From Rana temporaria (taxonomy: Eukaryota; Chordata; Amphibia; Anura; Ranidae), in contig NC_053499.1 in the NCBI RefSeq assembly GCF_905171775.1, positions 81,490,907 to 81,554,906 of the forward strand: a stretch of 64,000 nt of DNA, written 5' to 3'. Shown in pieces: positions 22,748 to 33,574 of the stretch (positions within the stretch are counted from its first letter, which is position 1; each line of letters begins with the position of its first letter). The notes beneath the pieces are model-generated. The model was not told where the DNA came from, ran no database searches, and was given only the letters and a program-made list of their open reading frames with translations. The translations under genes and the position numbers were made by a program.

Positions 22748-24585
22748 ACGTTTGCTGTTTAATAGCACCTAAACGTAGTTGGTCTGGACAGCACGTTTGC
22801 TGTTTTATAGCACCTAAACGTAGTTGGTCTGACTGCACGTTTGCTGTTTAATAGCACCTAAACGTAGTTGGTCTGACTGCACGTTTGCTGTTTAATAGCA
22901 CCTAAACGTAGTTGTTCTGACTGCACATTTGCTGTTTAATAGCACCTAAACGTAGTTGGTCTGACTGCACGTTTGCTGTTTTATAGCACCTAACCGTAGT
23001 TGGTCTGACTGCACGTTTGCTGTTTAATAGCACCTAAACGTAGTTGGTCTGACTGCACGTTTGCTGTTTAATAGCACCTAAACGTTGTTGATCTGACTGC
23101 ACGTTTGCTGTTTAATAGCACCTAAACGTAGTTGGTCTGACTGCACGTTTGCTGTTTTATAGCACCTAAACGTAGTTGGTCTGACTGCATGTTTTCTGTT
23201 TAATAGCACCTAAACGCAGTTGGTGTGACTGCACGTTTGCTGTTTTCTAGCACCTAAACGCAGTTGTTGTGACTGCGCGTTTGCTGTTTTATAGCACCTA
23301 AACGTAGTTGGAATGATTGCACGTTTGCTGTTTAATAGCACCTAAACGCAGTTGGTGTGACTGCACGTTTGCTGTTTAATAGCACCTAAACGTAGTTGGT
23401 CTGACTGCATGTTTGCTGTTTAATAGCACCTAAATGTAGTTGTTCTGACTGCACGTTTGCTGTTTTATAGCACCTAAACGCAGTTGGTCTGACTGTACGT
23501 TGCCTGTTTGATAGCACCTAAACGCAGTTGGTGTGACTGCACGTTTGCTGTTTTATAGCACCTAAATGTAGTTGGTCTGACTGCACGTTTGCTGTTTAAT
23601 AGCACCTTAATGTAGTTGGTCTGACTGCACATTTGCTGTTTTATAGCACCTAAACGTAGTTGGTCTGACTGCACATTTGCTGTTTAATAGCACCTAAACG
23701 TAGTTGGTCTGACTGCACGTTTGCTGTTTTATAGCACCTAAATGTAGTTGGTCTGACTGCACGTTTGCTGTTTAATAGCACCTTAACGTAGTTGGTCTGA
23801 CTGCACGTTTGCTGTTTAATAGCACCTAAACGTAGTTGGTCTGACTGCATGTTTGCTGTTTAATAGCACCTAAACGTAGTTGGTCTGACTGCACGTTTGC
23901 TGTTTTATAGCACCTAAACGTAGTTGGTCTGACTGCACGTTTGCTGTTTAATAGCACCTAATTGTAATTGGTCTGACTGCACGTTTGCTGTTTAATAGCA
24001 CCTAAACGTAGTTGGTCTGACTGCACGTTTGCTGTTTTATAGCACCTAAACGTAGTTGGTCTGACTGCACGTTTGCTGTTTAATAGCAACTTTACCCAGT
24101 TGGTCTGACTGCACGTTTTGCTGTTTAATAGCACCTAAACGTAGTTGGTCTGACTGCACGTTTGCTATTTAATAGCACCTAAACGTAGTTGGTCTGACTG
24201 CACGTTTGCTGTTTAATAGCACCTAAACGCACTTGGTGTGACTGCACGTTTGCTGTTTAATAGCACCTAAACGTAGTTGGTCTGACTGCACGTTTGCTGT
24301 TTAAAAGCACCTAAACGCAGTTGGTGTGACTGCATGTTTGCTGTTTTATAGCACCTAAACGCAGTTGGTCTGACTGCATGTTGCCTGTTTGATAGCACCT
24401 AAACGCAGTTGGTGTGACTGCACGTTTGCTGTTTAATAGAACCTAAACGTAGTTGGTCTGACTGCACGTTTGCTGTTTTATAGCACCTAAACGCAGTTGG
24501 TCTTACTGCCCGTTTGCTATTTAATAGCAACTTTACCCAGTTGGTCTGACTGCACGTTTGCTGTTTAATATCACCTAAATGCATT
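22748..24585 (+). repeat. 44-bp minisatellite, main array (~42 units)
   Basis: The unit reads GCACGTTTGCTGTTTAATAG, then CACCTAAACG, then TAGTTGGTCTGACT. Common variants are TTTTATAGC for TTTAATAGC and CGCAGTTGGTGTG for CGTAGTTGGTCTG. Each unit contains a small inverted repeat: CGTTT with AAACG, and GCT with AGC. The array abuts the transposase start codon (24589). ORFs read through it (for example 23474-23850, minus) are artefacts of the 44-bp period. Confidence 0.95.
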
Positions 24586-24588
24586 AAT

Positions 24589-25162
24589 ATGTCTGGAAGG
24601 ACAACAAAGAGAGGCAGAGAGTCACGAGGGCAAGCAGGCTCTGCATCTAGAGGTAACGCTGGTGGTGGATGCGGTGCATCCTCTTTAGCACGTGGCCATG
24701 GCCGCTCGTCCTTCTTTTCGCGAGCTGGCCGTGTTGAGCCTCAACATGCAGAGAAATTAGTAGAGTGGATGACCAAGCCGTCCTCATCCCCCTCATCCTC
24801 TCTCACACAGACTGATCATAGTTTGTCTGGCAAAGCAGCTGCCAAGGCGTCCTCTTCCCTCTGCACAATGGCATCACACAATCCTTCCCTAGTCCCACCA
24901 TGTCCTCCTGAGGAGTCCCTCGAACTGTTTCAACACAGTGTTGGGTACATGCTGCATGAAGATGCGCAGCGTTTTGAAGGCTCCGATGACGGAACACAGA
25001 TAGAGGAAGGCATTGATGTGAGCCCAGGGAGAGGGAGTGGCCAAAAATGACAGCAATCTCTCAGTGATGTTCCCCCAGCTGGAGCATACTGCCAGGTTTT
25101 CGACAGTGATGAGGAGGGGGGGGATGATGAGGTCACTGACTCTACGTGGGTGCCTGATAGGA

Positions 25163-25193
<31 letters not shown>

Positions 25194-27889
25194 CGAGGAC
25201 GAGGCACAGGCACATCTCCAAAGAGGCAGGATGCCCTCCAAGGGTCAGCTTAAGGGCAGCACACCAACTGCATTACGTGGCACATCTTCGCTTGTGCATG
25301 GCGCTGCTGTGTCTCAACGGTACAGCAAAATTTCTTTGGTGTGGGCCTTTTTTGAAACATGTCCATCAGATCGTACCTTTGCTATTTGCAACATATGTCT
25401 CAAGCGTATCTCGCGTGGCCAAAACATCACCCGCTTGGGCACCACATGCTTGTCCAGACATATGTCGAGCTGCCATGCAGCTCGTTGGCAAGCATACCAG
25501 AAAGACCCACACCGAAGACCAAAGCGGACTTCCCCTTGCCCTTCTGTGACCTCCAACCCCACTAGACCCCTAGTCCTCTCTGAAGCCTGCACTGAAGGTG
25601 TAGAAATAGGTGTGTCACAACGTAGTAGTGGTAGTACATGCGGGCAATCTACTGATAGTACCAGACAAATTTCCCTGCCCCAGCTGCTGCAGCGCCGAAA
25701 GAAGTACGCTCCCAGCCATCCACATGCCCAGCGGTTGAATGCTAGCTTAGCAAAATTGCTAGCACTTCAATTGCTACCTTTTCAGTTGGTAGATTCTGCT
25801 CCCTTCCGTGAGTTTGTGGAATGTGCATTACCTCAGTGGCAAGTACCCAAACGCCACTTTTTCTCATGGAAGGCGATTCCGGCTCTCCACCGGCATGTGG
25901 AAGGCAATGTCCATGCCTCACTGGACAGGGTGGTCAGTGGTAAGGTGCATCTTACCGCTGATTCATGGTCCAGCAGGCATGGACAGGGACGTTACCTGTC
26001 TTTTACGACCCATTGTGTGATTCTGCTGGCAGCTGGGAAGGACGCAGGGCAAGGTACAGTAGTTTTGGAGGTTGTTCCGCCACCACGCCTCCAAAACACT
26101 ACTACTGCTTGTGACACACCTCTCTCCTCCACCCTCTCCTCTTCTTCTTCCTCTGTGACTCTGTGACCTCTTCCTGTGGTGATGTTTCCTCAGAACCAGC
26201 CGTGCTCCGTAGGCGTACGAGGGGCTACGCAGGAATGCAGGCCAAGAGATGCCATGCGGTGCTAGAGCTGGTGTGCTTGGGAGACAGGAGCCACACTGGG
26301 GAAGAGGTTCTTTCAGCTCTGCAGGGGCAGGCTTAGAGGTGGTTGATGCCACGCCAGCTGAAGCCTGGAATGGTGGTCAGCGATAATGGCACCAACATCC
26401 TCTCTGCCCTGCGACAGGGAAAACTCACCCATGTGCCCTGTTTTGCGCATGTCCTCAATTTGGTGGTGCAGCGGTTCTTGGGCAGGTACCCGGGCTTACA
26501 GGATGTCCTGAAGCAGGCCAGGAAAGTCTGTGTGCATTTCCGGAGGTCATATAATGCCACTGCTCGGCTCACAGACCTCCAAAGGGAATACAACCTGCCC
26601 AAGAACCGACTAATCTGTGACATGCCCACCAGATGGAACTCTATGTTGGCCATGCTGCAGCGGCTGCACACGCAGCAGAGGGCCATCAATGAGTACCTGT
26701 GCCAATATGGCAGCAAAACTGGGTCAGGGGAGCTTGTTTTTTTTCGCCACGCCAGTGGGCCTTGATCAGGGATGCATGCACTGTCCTGTCACCATTTGAG
26801 GAGGCCACGAGGATGGTGAGCAGTGACAGTGCATGCATCAGTGAGACTGTCCATCTTATTCACATGTTGGAGCACACGCTACGTGGAATAATGGACAGGG
26901 CCCTTGAGGCAGAACAGAGGGAGGAAGAGGAGGACTTCCTTACCTCTCAAGGCCCCCTTTATCCAGACACTGTTCCTGCTTGCCCACCTAGCACACAGGA
27001 AGAGGAGGATGAGGAGGAGGAGGATGATTGTATCAGCAGCATGGAGGTGGAGCCTAGCACTCAGCATCAACAGCAGCAGTCTTCAAGGGATCATTTACAG
27101 TCCCAAGGAACACGTGGACTTTTACGTGGCTGGGATGAGGTGGCTGCGGATCCTGTCGTCCTCAGTGACCCAGAGGACTGTGCCCCGAATGCCTCTGCAA
27201 ACCTACGCTGCATGGCCTCCCTGATCCTGCAAAGCCTGCGTAAGGATCCTTGTGTACGTGCTATCAAGGAGAGGGATCATTACTGGCTGGCAACTCTCCT
27301 TGATCCACGTTACAAGAGTAAGGTAGCGGACCTTATGTTGCCATCGCAGAGGGAGCAGAAGATGAAACTTCTGCGGGAGGCCTTGCAGAAGGGTCTGTGC
27401 AATGCGTTCCCAGAACCGGGGGGATTACCAAAACCTGGCCCTGGACAACGTCTTGCTGAGGCTTCGGTGAGTCAGAGAAGGAGCGGTGGAGAAGGTGGCC
27501 GTCTGACCGATGCGTTCAGACAATTTTTTAGTCTGCAGCCCCAAGGTCTGACCGGTTCCAGCAACCATCGCCAGCATCTGGTTTACATGGTCCGGGAATA
27601 CCTAGGGGCAAGATCCGACATGGACACCTTCCCCACCGAAAATCCTCTGGCTTACTGGGTCTTGAGGATGGATCACTGGCCAGAGCTTGCACAGTACGCA
27701 ATTGAGCTACTGGCTTGCCCTGCATCCAGTGTTCTTTCAGAACGCACATTCAGTGCTGCTGGAGGCTTTGTGACCAATCACAGGGTGTGCCTCTCCACCG
27801 ACTCTGTTGATCGACTGACCTTCATCAAAATTAATCAGGCTTGGATTAACACCAGCTACCAATCACCTGATGCTGATGTTACTGAATAA
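24589..27889 (+). pseudogene. hAT transposase with BED zinc finger, disabled
   Basis: About 1,100 codons from ATG at 24589 to TAA at 27887. The N-terminal ~240 residues are Ser/Gly-rich and then a Glu/Asp run. The BED finger has W near 25340, CNIC near 25392 and HMSSCH near 25460. The RNase H-like catalytic core has LTADSWSS near 25955 (first Asp), VVSDNGTNILSAL near 26372 (second Asp) and CFAHVLNLVVQ near 26440. The hAT C-terminal dimer region LLACPASSVLSERTFSAAGG is near 27708. Four lesions are visible. There is an in-frame TGA at 25048 and a tandem copy of CTCTGTGA near 26150 that shifts frame. There is also a TAG near 26332 and a frameshift at a run of eight Ts near 26735. Restoring these by eye shows one continuous protein, so it is a fairly young pseudogene. 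Confidence 0.9.
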
Positions 27890-28014
27890 GAATTTTTTGT
27901 TGAAATGTCAGCTCCCTTTGAGACTGCGTATGCTGATGCTGAGTGACTGTCCTGTTATGCTGCTGATGGAATATCCTTCTCCTCCTCACTTTTCTTGCTT
28001 CTGGGCCAGTGCCT

Positions 28015-28245
28015 AAGGCCCAATTTATCTGTCCCTGTTTAACAGGGGCGTATAATAACAATTTTTGATGCAATACTTTGCACGTGGCTCCTTGTTGTGC
28101 TCCAATTACAGTTATTGGGAGGGGTTGCAGTGTTGTGTTGTGCCTAAGGACAAATGTTCCTGCCCCTGTTTGAACAGGGGCGCCTAATAACAATTTTTGA
28201 TGCAATACTTTGCACGTGGCTCTTTGTTGTGCTCCAATTACAGTA
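28015..28245 (+). repeat. ~125-bp tandem duplication in hAT 3' region
   Basis: Two copies beginning CTAAGGCC/CTAAGGAC share CCTGTTTAACAGGGGCG-type words, AATTTTTGATGCAATAC and TTGCACGTGGCTC. The function is unknown. Confidence 0.8.
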
Positions 28246-29005
28246 TGTTTGAGGGGTGCCCTTTTTTCTACAATTTTGCTTTCACAAAAAAATAATGGCC
28301 CCCACCACCCCTAAAATAATCGAGATATTGTTGCCACACAGCACGTGCGCAAGCAGTATTAAATTACTTTGTTCTTATAATAATTTCATGTTGTGCAGGG
28401 ACATTTATAAACACGTTCCACTACTATAGACACACAGCAGGTGTGATATTTAAAGGAATTTTTCATTTTTTTTTTTCACTTCATTAAAATCGCTGCTCCG
28501 GAAAAAACGGCCGTTTTTAAAAAGTTTTTTTTTCCATTGATACATGTTCCCTGGGGCAAGACCCGGGTTCTGAAAGACGTTTTCCAACATTAAATTGAAT
28601 ATTGGTCTTCAAAATGAGCGTTTTTGAATTCGAACGTTTGAGTCCCATAGACTTCAATGGGGTTCTAAATGTTCGCGCGAACCCGCGGTCTGTTCGAACG
28701 TTCTGGTGTGAACCGAACCCGGGTATGTTCGGCTCATCCCTACTCAGCAGCTGTTTACACATCTGGAGCACTAGTGTGGGCCACCATAACAACCTTTTTA
28801 GCGTGTCCCACACAGGTGCTCCGGTGGATACTTGGGGTGTCTCCATGTTTGCAAATTGTCACAAAAAGGTCAGTATTCCAGATTTGATAAGTGAAAATAT
28901 CATGTCTTCAGCTTGGAACTCCGCCAAAAAACACAATGTTTCATATTCTTATTTCTGGCCTCAAATATCTGTGTGCTAAGTATACCTTTTGTTTCATTCT
29001 CATAG

Positions 29006-29349
29006 GGGAGCAAAGACTCAGAGGACAGTGGACACCACTCAGAGGACACCACGAACCCCACACCTCCTAAAGAACAGAGAAAACCCCAACCTCAGGATGT
29101 GGAGGAAGGAGAGGTGGAGGAAGTGGACGAAATTGTCACCACAACAGGTCGGTGTCTGACACCACAGCTTCAGGGAATAGATGTATGCCTGCATATTTAT
29201 AATACATGGTGTGTATTTTTATTTTAGGTGATGTGCTGGTTGTGGAAGAACAATCTCCTCATTTCACTAGTGCACAAATCCTAATCCAGGATGGACCAGG
29301 ATCCAGGATGGACTCGGGAAATAGACATCATAAAGAAATAAACTCATAG
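29006..29349 (+). pseudogene. Two exons of a Harbinger accessory (Myb/SANT-type) protein
   Basis: Exon 29006-29147 lies between TTCTCATAG and GTCGGT splice-like borders and encodes SKDSEDSGHHSEDTTNPTPP followed by an acidic stretch. Exon 29228-29349 follows TTTATTTTAG and encodes GDVLVVEEQSPHFTSAQILI, ending at TAG. The frames join in phase 1. The acidic linker followed by an FTSAQILI-type tail resembles the C-terminal part of the Myb-like second protein of Harbinger transposons, from memory. The DNA-binding N-terminal part is not visible. A partial duplicate of exon 1 (CCCCATACCTCCTAAAGAA) lies just downstream at 29361. Context supports the call, since a Harbinger transposase exon sits 3 kb away on the opposite strand. 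Alternative: unrelated gene fragment. Confidence 0.45.
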
Positions 29350-29376
29350 GACACCAGGAACCCCATACCTCCTAAA

Positions 29377-29940
29377 GAAGGACGCCTCTGAAGAAATCCT
29401 GTTGGATGAAACATGTAAGGCTGACCTGACACCATGGAACCTTCTATGCTTTTTTGATGCCCGTTTACCCACTATGTTTGTAAGTACATTACAATAAATT
29501 GCGTGTTGCTTTCACATACGGGCTTCACTATTGTGTTTCCTCTCTGCATTTCTTGGTTCCCCCCTTTTTTTGCTGATGAACGTCATATACACCTTTGGAT
29601 CCTTTTTTGAGTTGTGGATGTCTTCCTACCCTTGATGTGGTTTGTGGATTTTCATTTTCCGAGTGGAAGTGCGACTACCATTGATCCTTGCATTATCTAA
29701 TTCTACATGCCTATAATGATGTTGATCTGGTAAGCAGTTTGACTGCACAGGGTGTGGTGTGTTTCTATATCTGCACACTGAAATCTCGGTTCTTCGTTTT
29801 CAACACTTTGAATATTTTGAAGATTGCATATACTCATTTCGGACATTGTTTCATTTTATTAATAATTTTCACAGCGCTGCACTTTTGAACTTTATTTTTA
29901 TCTGTCTTATCCACACATTGTGCTAGCAGCTTTCTCCTTT
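29377..29940 (+). mobile_element. 564-bp insertion headed by a hammerhead-like motif
   Basis: Flanked by CTCCTAAA at 29369-29376 and 29941-29948. Noncoding. The motif begins 7 bp from the left end. A GTTTGTAAGTA...AATAAATTG block downstream parallels GTTTGTGAGTA...AATAAATGC in the insertion at 4482-5045, so the two are related. Confidence 0.6.
29384..29421 (+). ncRNA. Hammerhead-like motif, best core match
   Basis: Stem I GCCT pairs with AGGC. The box CTGAAGA fits CUGANGA exactly, with one extra A after it. Stem II ATCC/GGAT closes a TGTT loop. GAA is intact, then the self-complementary ACATGT and a single A at the expected cleavage position. The extra A is the only departure from the hammerhead consensus that I see. 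Confidence 0.5.
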
Positions 29941-29948
29941 CTCCTAAA

Positions 29949-30197
29949 AAAAATATGGAAAAATAAAAAACAAAAAAAAAGTTGTATTTTAACCCAAAGA
30001 ATTTATAATGCACATGTGAATGTGCAAAGAGTAAAAATGTTTCTAAAAAACTGTGTGGCTTCTTAGTTCAATGCTCAATACCATTGTTATTAATAAGTTG
30101 GTGTTTACAGCGACAATGGGGGTTATTTACTAAAGGAAAATCCACTTGGCACTACAAGTGCACTAGGAGAACCTAGGAAACAGCTGAAAGAAACACA
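29949..30197. other. Unassigned, probably Harbinger interior
   Basis: AT-rich and noncoding. Includes GGGGGTTATTTACTAAAGG-like text that is common in repeats but not diagnostic. 30904-31164 is likewise unassigned. Confidence 0.3.
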
Positions 30198-30900
30198 GGG
30201 GGTTATCCACAAAGCCGCGGCGAAACGTAACTTTTCGGATTTAAGTTACTCCGCCGCAAAATTCTAAAGTTAGGTGCCGATCCACAAAGCCCTTACCTGG
30301 AATTTTGCGGCGCTGTAACTTAAATCCGTCCGGCGCAAGGCGTTCCTATTCAAATGGGCGAGTCCCATTTAAATTAGGCGCGCTCCCGCGCCGGACGTAC
30401 TACGCATGCTCCGTCGGGTAAATTACCCGACGTGCATTGCGCTAACTGACGTCGCTCCGACGTCATTTGCTTAGACGTTAACGTAAATGGCGTCCAGCGC
30501 CATTCACGGACGTCTTACGCAAACGACGTAGAATTTAAAATTCGACGCGGGAACGACGGCCATACTTAACATGGCTTAAGACAACTAGGGCTTAGCCCTA
30601 GTTTTACGCGGCGGAACTCGACGTAAACGACGTAGATTTAGAGCGACGGGCCCGTCGGAACGTTCGTGGATCGCCGTAACTGGTCATTTGCATATTCTAC
30701 GCCGGCCGGAATGGCCTCGCCACCTAGCGGCCGGCCTAGAATTGCATCCTTAAGATCCGACAGTGTAATTCAATTACACATGTCGGATCTTCGTCCTAAC
30801 TATGGGAAACTGAGTCTGTGGATCAGTTCCATAGTTAGGACCAGGGATACGACGGAGTAACAGCAGTTACTCCGCCGTATCTCTTTTGAGGATCTGGCCC
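30198..30900. mobile_element. MITE, 703 bp, ACA TSD, CpG-rich
   Basis: Flanked by ACA at 30195-30197 and 30901-30903. The ends GGGGGTTATCCACAAAG and (complement) GGGCCAGATCC are imperfect inverted repeats. It shares CGGCCATACTTAACAT and overall layout with the MITE at 14957-15707, which has the same ACA duplication. Confidence 0.7.
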
Positions 30901-31168
30901 ACAAGGAATAAATATAATTCAAGATTGTCTGGCATAGCAATGCCCTACCTGTAAAATAATCAACATATTTTTTTCGTACTTCACAGGTGGGGGCAAGCCA
31001 GTATGGCCAGTATCCAGGCCCGTCAGGGGATTAACAGGAAGTCCGGCCTCAGGCCTAACTGTGGCAATATAATGTGTAGAATGTTTCCTTAAAAAAATTG
31101 GTAATTAGGGAATGATGAAATAAATACAATACATTAGCATACATTAAATACATAGAATGTGATTTTAA

Positions 31169-32345
31169 CCACTTAACAACCGAGGACATCATATGACGTC
31201 CTCGACTTTGTGCAGTGATATCTGAATGATGCCTGCAGCTACAGGCATCATTCAGATATCACCGTCTTCTCTGCACAATAAGAACAATCAAAGCGGCAGT
31301 TCCACCACTTGATCGTTCTTATAGGCAGCGGGGGGGACGTCCCCCCTCCCGCCACCATCTGGTGCTTCTCCGGGCTCTCCTGTGCTATCGGGGGCCTGGA
31401 GAACGAATCGGCCGGCGCTGGCTGGGAAGCATGGAGATGACTGGTGACCAGATGGTCAAAAGTCATCTCTATGACCGTCGGAGGCCCGGGCGCGACGTTA
31501 TGATGTCACGCCCGGATACCCGAAAGTAAAAGCCGCAATCGCGGCTGTCGACATGAGATCGGTGATTTTTTTTTTTCACAATCTCATGCTTGTAAGCCTG
31601 GAGGAGAGATGTGGGGTCTTATTGACCCCACATCTCTCCATAAAGAGGACCTGTCACAGTGATTCCTATTACAAGCGATGTTTACATTCCTTGTAATAGG
31701 AATAAAAGTGATCAAAAAAAAAAAAAGTGTAGAAATAAAAAAATGAAGTAAAATAAAAATACAATTATATATATATTTTTTAAAACTCCCCTGTCCCCGG
31801 TAGCTCACGCTCAGAAGCAAACACGCATGCAAGTCCCGCCCACATATGTTAACGCCGTTCAAACCCCACATGTGAGGTATTGTCGCGTGCGTTAGAGTGT
31901 GTGCAACAATTCTATCACTACACCTCCTATGTAACTCGAAAATAGTAACCTTTAAAAAATATTAAAGCGTTGCCTATGTAGATTTTTAAGTATCGAAGTT
32001 TGGTGCCATTCCATGAGTGTGAGCAATTTTAAAGCGTGACATGTTAGATATCTATTTACTCGGCGTAAAATCATCTTTCACATTATACAAAAAATTGGGC
32101 TAACTTTAATGTTTTGTTATTTTTTAATTCATGAAACCCCTTTTTTTCCCCAAAAAAAGGTGTTTGAAAAATTATTACGCAAATACCGTGCGAGAAAAAG
32201 TTGAAATGACCGCCATTTTATTCCCTAGGGTGTCTGCTAAAAAAATATACAAAATGTTTGGTGGTTATGATTCGTTTTCTAGCAAAAAAAAAATAGATTT
32301 TTACATGAAGGAGAGAAGTGCAAAATAGGCCCGGTGGTCAAGTGG
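31169..32345. mobile_element. piggyBac-like nonautonomous element, 1,177 bp, TTAA TSD
   Basis: TTAA flanks both ends (31165-31168 and 32346-32349), with CCACTTAAC at the left and AAGTGG at the right. It contains several perfect hairpins: 21-bp arms around 31219-31265, 16-bp arms near 31601-31637, and 14-bp arms near 31662-31703. It sits in the first intron of the Harbinger transposase remnant, just past the splice donor. Confidence 0.75.
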
Positions 32346-32363
32346 TTAAAGGAGAAAACTTAC

Positions 32364-32722
32364 CTTAATATAGTCCTTCTACAGGACTTGTATGATGGCA
32401 GAACAGGTCTCTGGTATAATGGTCCCCAGAGCCTTGGGAAGATGCCTGTCATGAACTTCAGGTCCTGCAGACTTCTCCCAGTTGCCAGGTATCTCAATGT
32501 GGCGACTAGCCTCTGCTCAGCAGTGATGGCTTGCCACATAACAGTGTCCTGCCTCATGATCAAAGCCAACAGATGGTGAAAAATGGGGTCTGACATTTGG
32601 AGATAATTCCTGAAGTCATCAGGATTATTCTCCTGGATCTCCCGCAGCAAAGGCATATGAGAGAATTGGTCCCGCTGGAGCAACCAATTCTTTGTCCATG
32701 AACTCCTTCTCCAAGCCCACAT
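32364..32722 (-). pseudogene. PIF/Harbinger transposase, exon 1 fragment
   Basis: On the minus strand: RDQFSHMPLLREIQENNPDD, then FRNYLQMSDPIFHHLLALI, then ITAEQRLVATLRYLATGRSL and QDLKF. This is the N-terminal pattern of Harbinger/HARBI1-type transposases, upstream of the DDE core. A frameshift near 32445 breaks the frame, and the other frame continues PKALGTIIPETCSAIIQVL, then a stop codon, then KDYIK to an AAG|GTAAGT splice donor at 32363/32364. The catalytic DDE exon is not found. The intron is cut by the piggyBac-like element. The element's terminal repeat lies ~0.5 kb upstream at 33213. Confidence 0.75.
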
Positions 32723-33059
32723 GCAGCACTAACTCTACAATGAGTATGTAGCCGCAACATGGCTAGAAAATGGTCAGCTGATCAAAACGAACTAAACAGA
32801 ATGCACTGAAGAACAGAAAGTCCTATGAAGAACGACCTACAAATCTGAAACGAGTGGACAAGAACACACTGGAAAACACATACGACCTGACTACACGCCC
32901 TGAAAGACAGATACGAACCCACAAGCATAAAACTGAACAGCAGAAAATGTTCTGAAAAGCACGATGACTGAAAAGTGGGAATCGCCTCTCACCAAACTTT
33001 AACTAACACGCGGTAACACTCGAACAGCAAAAGCAGCCCAAAGGGCGGCGCCATTGGAT

Positions 33060-33213
33060 TTGAACTTCCCCTTTATTTATAGTGCTGTCGTACACATACA
33101 TCACTGCTTTTTTGATGGTCAGAATTTGGTGTGACAGTGTGTATGCAAGACAGCTTGAACGGAATTCCGTCAGAGTTTATTCCGACGGAAACTCTGATCG
33201 TGTGTATGGGGCA
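33060..33213 (-). mobile_element. Harbinger terminal region
   Basis: Read from 33213 on the minus strand, the end is TGCCCCATACACACGATCAG, flanked outside by TAA. It matches the right end of the MITE at 13058-13244. This makes the Harbinger whose exon lies at 32364-32722 the likely autonomous parent of that MITE. The opposite terminus could not be fixed. Confidence 0.6.
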
Positions 33214-33533
33214 TAAGTGTAAAGATTTGATTGCTTTGCCCTTGGATGGCAATCAGTCATCCTTAAGTAACATAGTGCCACATCCTAATGTATTGAAGAG
33301 GAAGAGTAGGCACTTTTATATAAAATTACAATTTTTTTTAATTAGTAATCACATTGAAAACATAAACAAAACAATAAATACATTTCATTGATAAAACATG
33401 TGTAGGATATTTAGAACCAAAGGCGGTGGGCCGTGCTGAGTGATTCTGTTGGTATAGATCACTGAAGAACTTCGGTTCGCACTCGGTCCACTCTTTGTTC
33501 AACCCTTTAACCATGTACAATGTTCCACAATTG

Positions 33534-33574
33534 GCTCTACTAGTTTCGCGGAGCTTGTCCGCTTCATCGGGAGC
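33534..33574 (-). ncRNA. Hammerhead-like motif in PLE copy A
   Basis: On the minus strand, stem I GCTC pairs with GAGC. The box is CCGATGA (C in place of the consensus U at the second position) plus one extra A. Stem II GCGGA/TCCGC closes CAAGC. GAA is intact, then the self-complementary ACTAGT and an A. It lies about 160 bp from the element's 3' end. Confidence 0.5.

Larger units (their letters stand above)
14589..28742 (+). mobile_element. hAT transposon, 14.15 kb with nested insertions
   Basis: The terminal inverted repeats are TAGGGATGAGC at 14589 and GCTCATCCCTA ending at 28742. The subterminal regions are rich in GTTCG/CGAAC words on both sides. In order it holds a TATA-box promoter region, a 751-bp MITE, a GATA microsatellite, a 44-bp minisatellite split by a 6.4-kb L1, the transposase pseudogene, and a 3' region with a tandem duplication. 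Removing the L1 and the MITE leaves about 7.0 kb. The flanking 8-mers GTCTCCAG and CTCAGCAG match at only 5 of 8 positions, so the target duplication is decayed or absent. Confidence 0.85.

Noticed and set aside
23474..24584. ORFs and short regular repeats that could suggest a CRISPR array or a repeat protein
   Set aside because: The 44-bp units are contiguous with no variable spacers, lie in a eukaryotic hAT element, and the ORFs only reflect the repeat period.
14581..28750. Clean 8-bp target duplication around the 14-kb hAT element
   Set aside because: Flanks GTCTCCAG and CTCAGCAG agree at only 5 of 8 bases, which is not enough to claim one.
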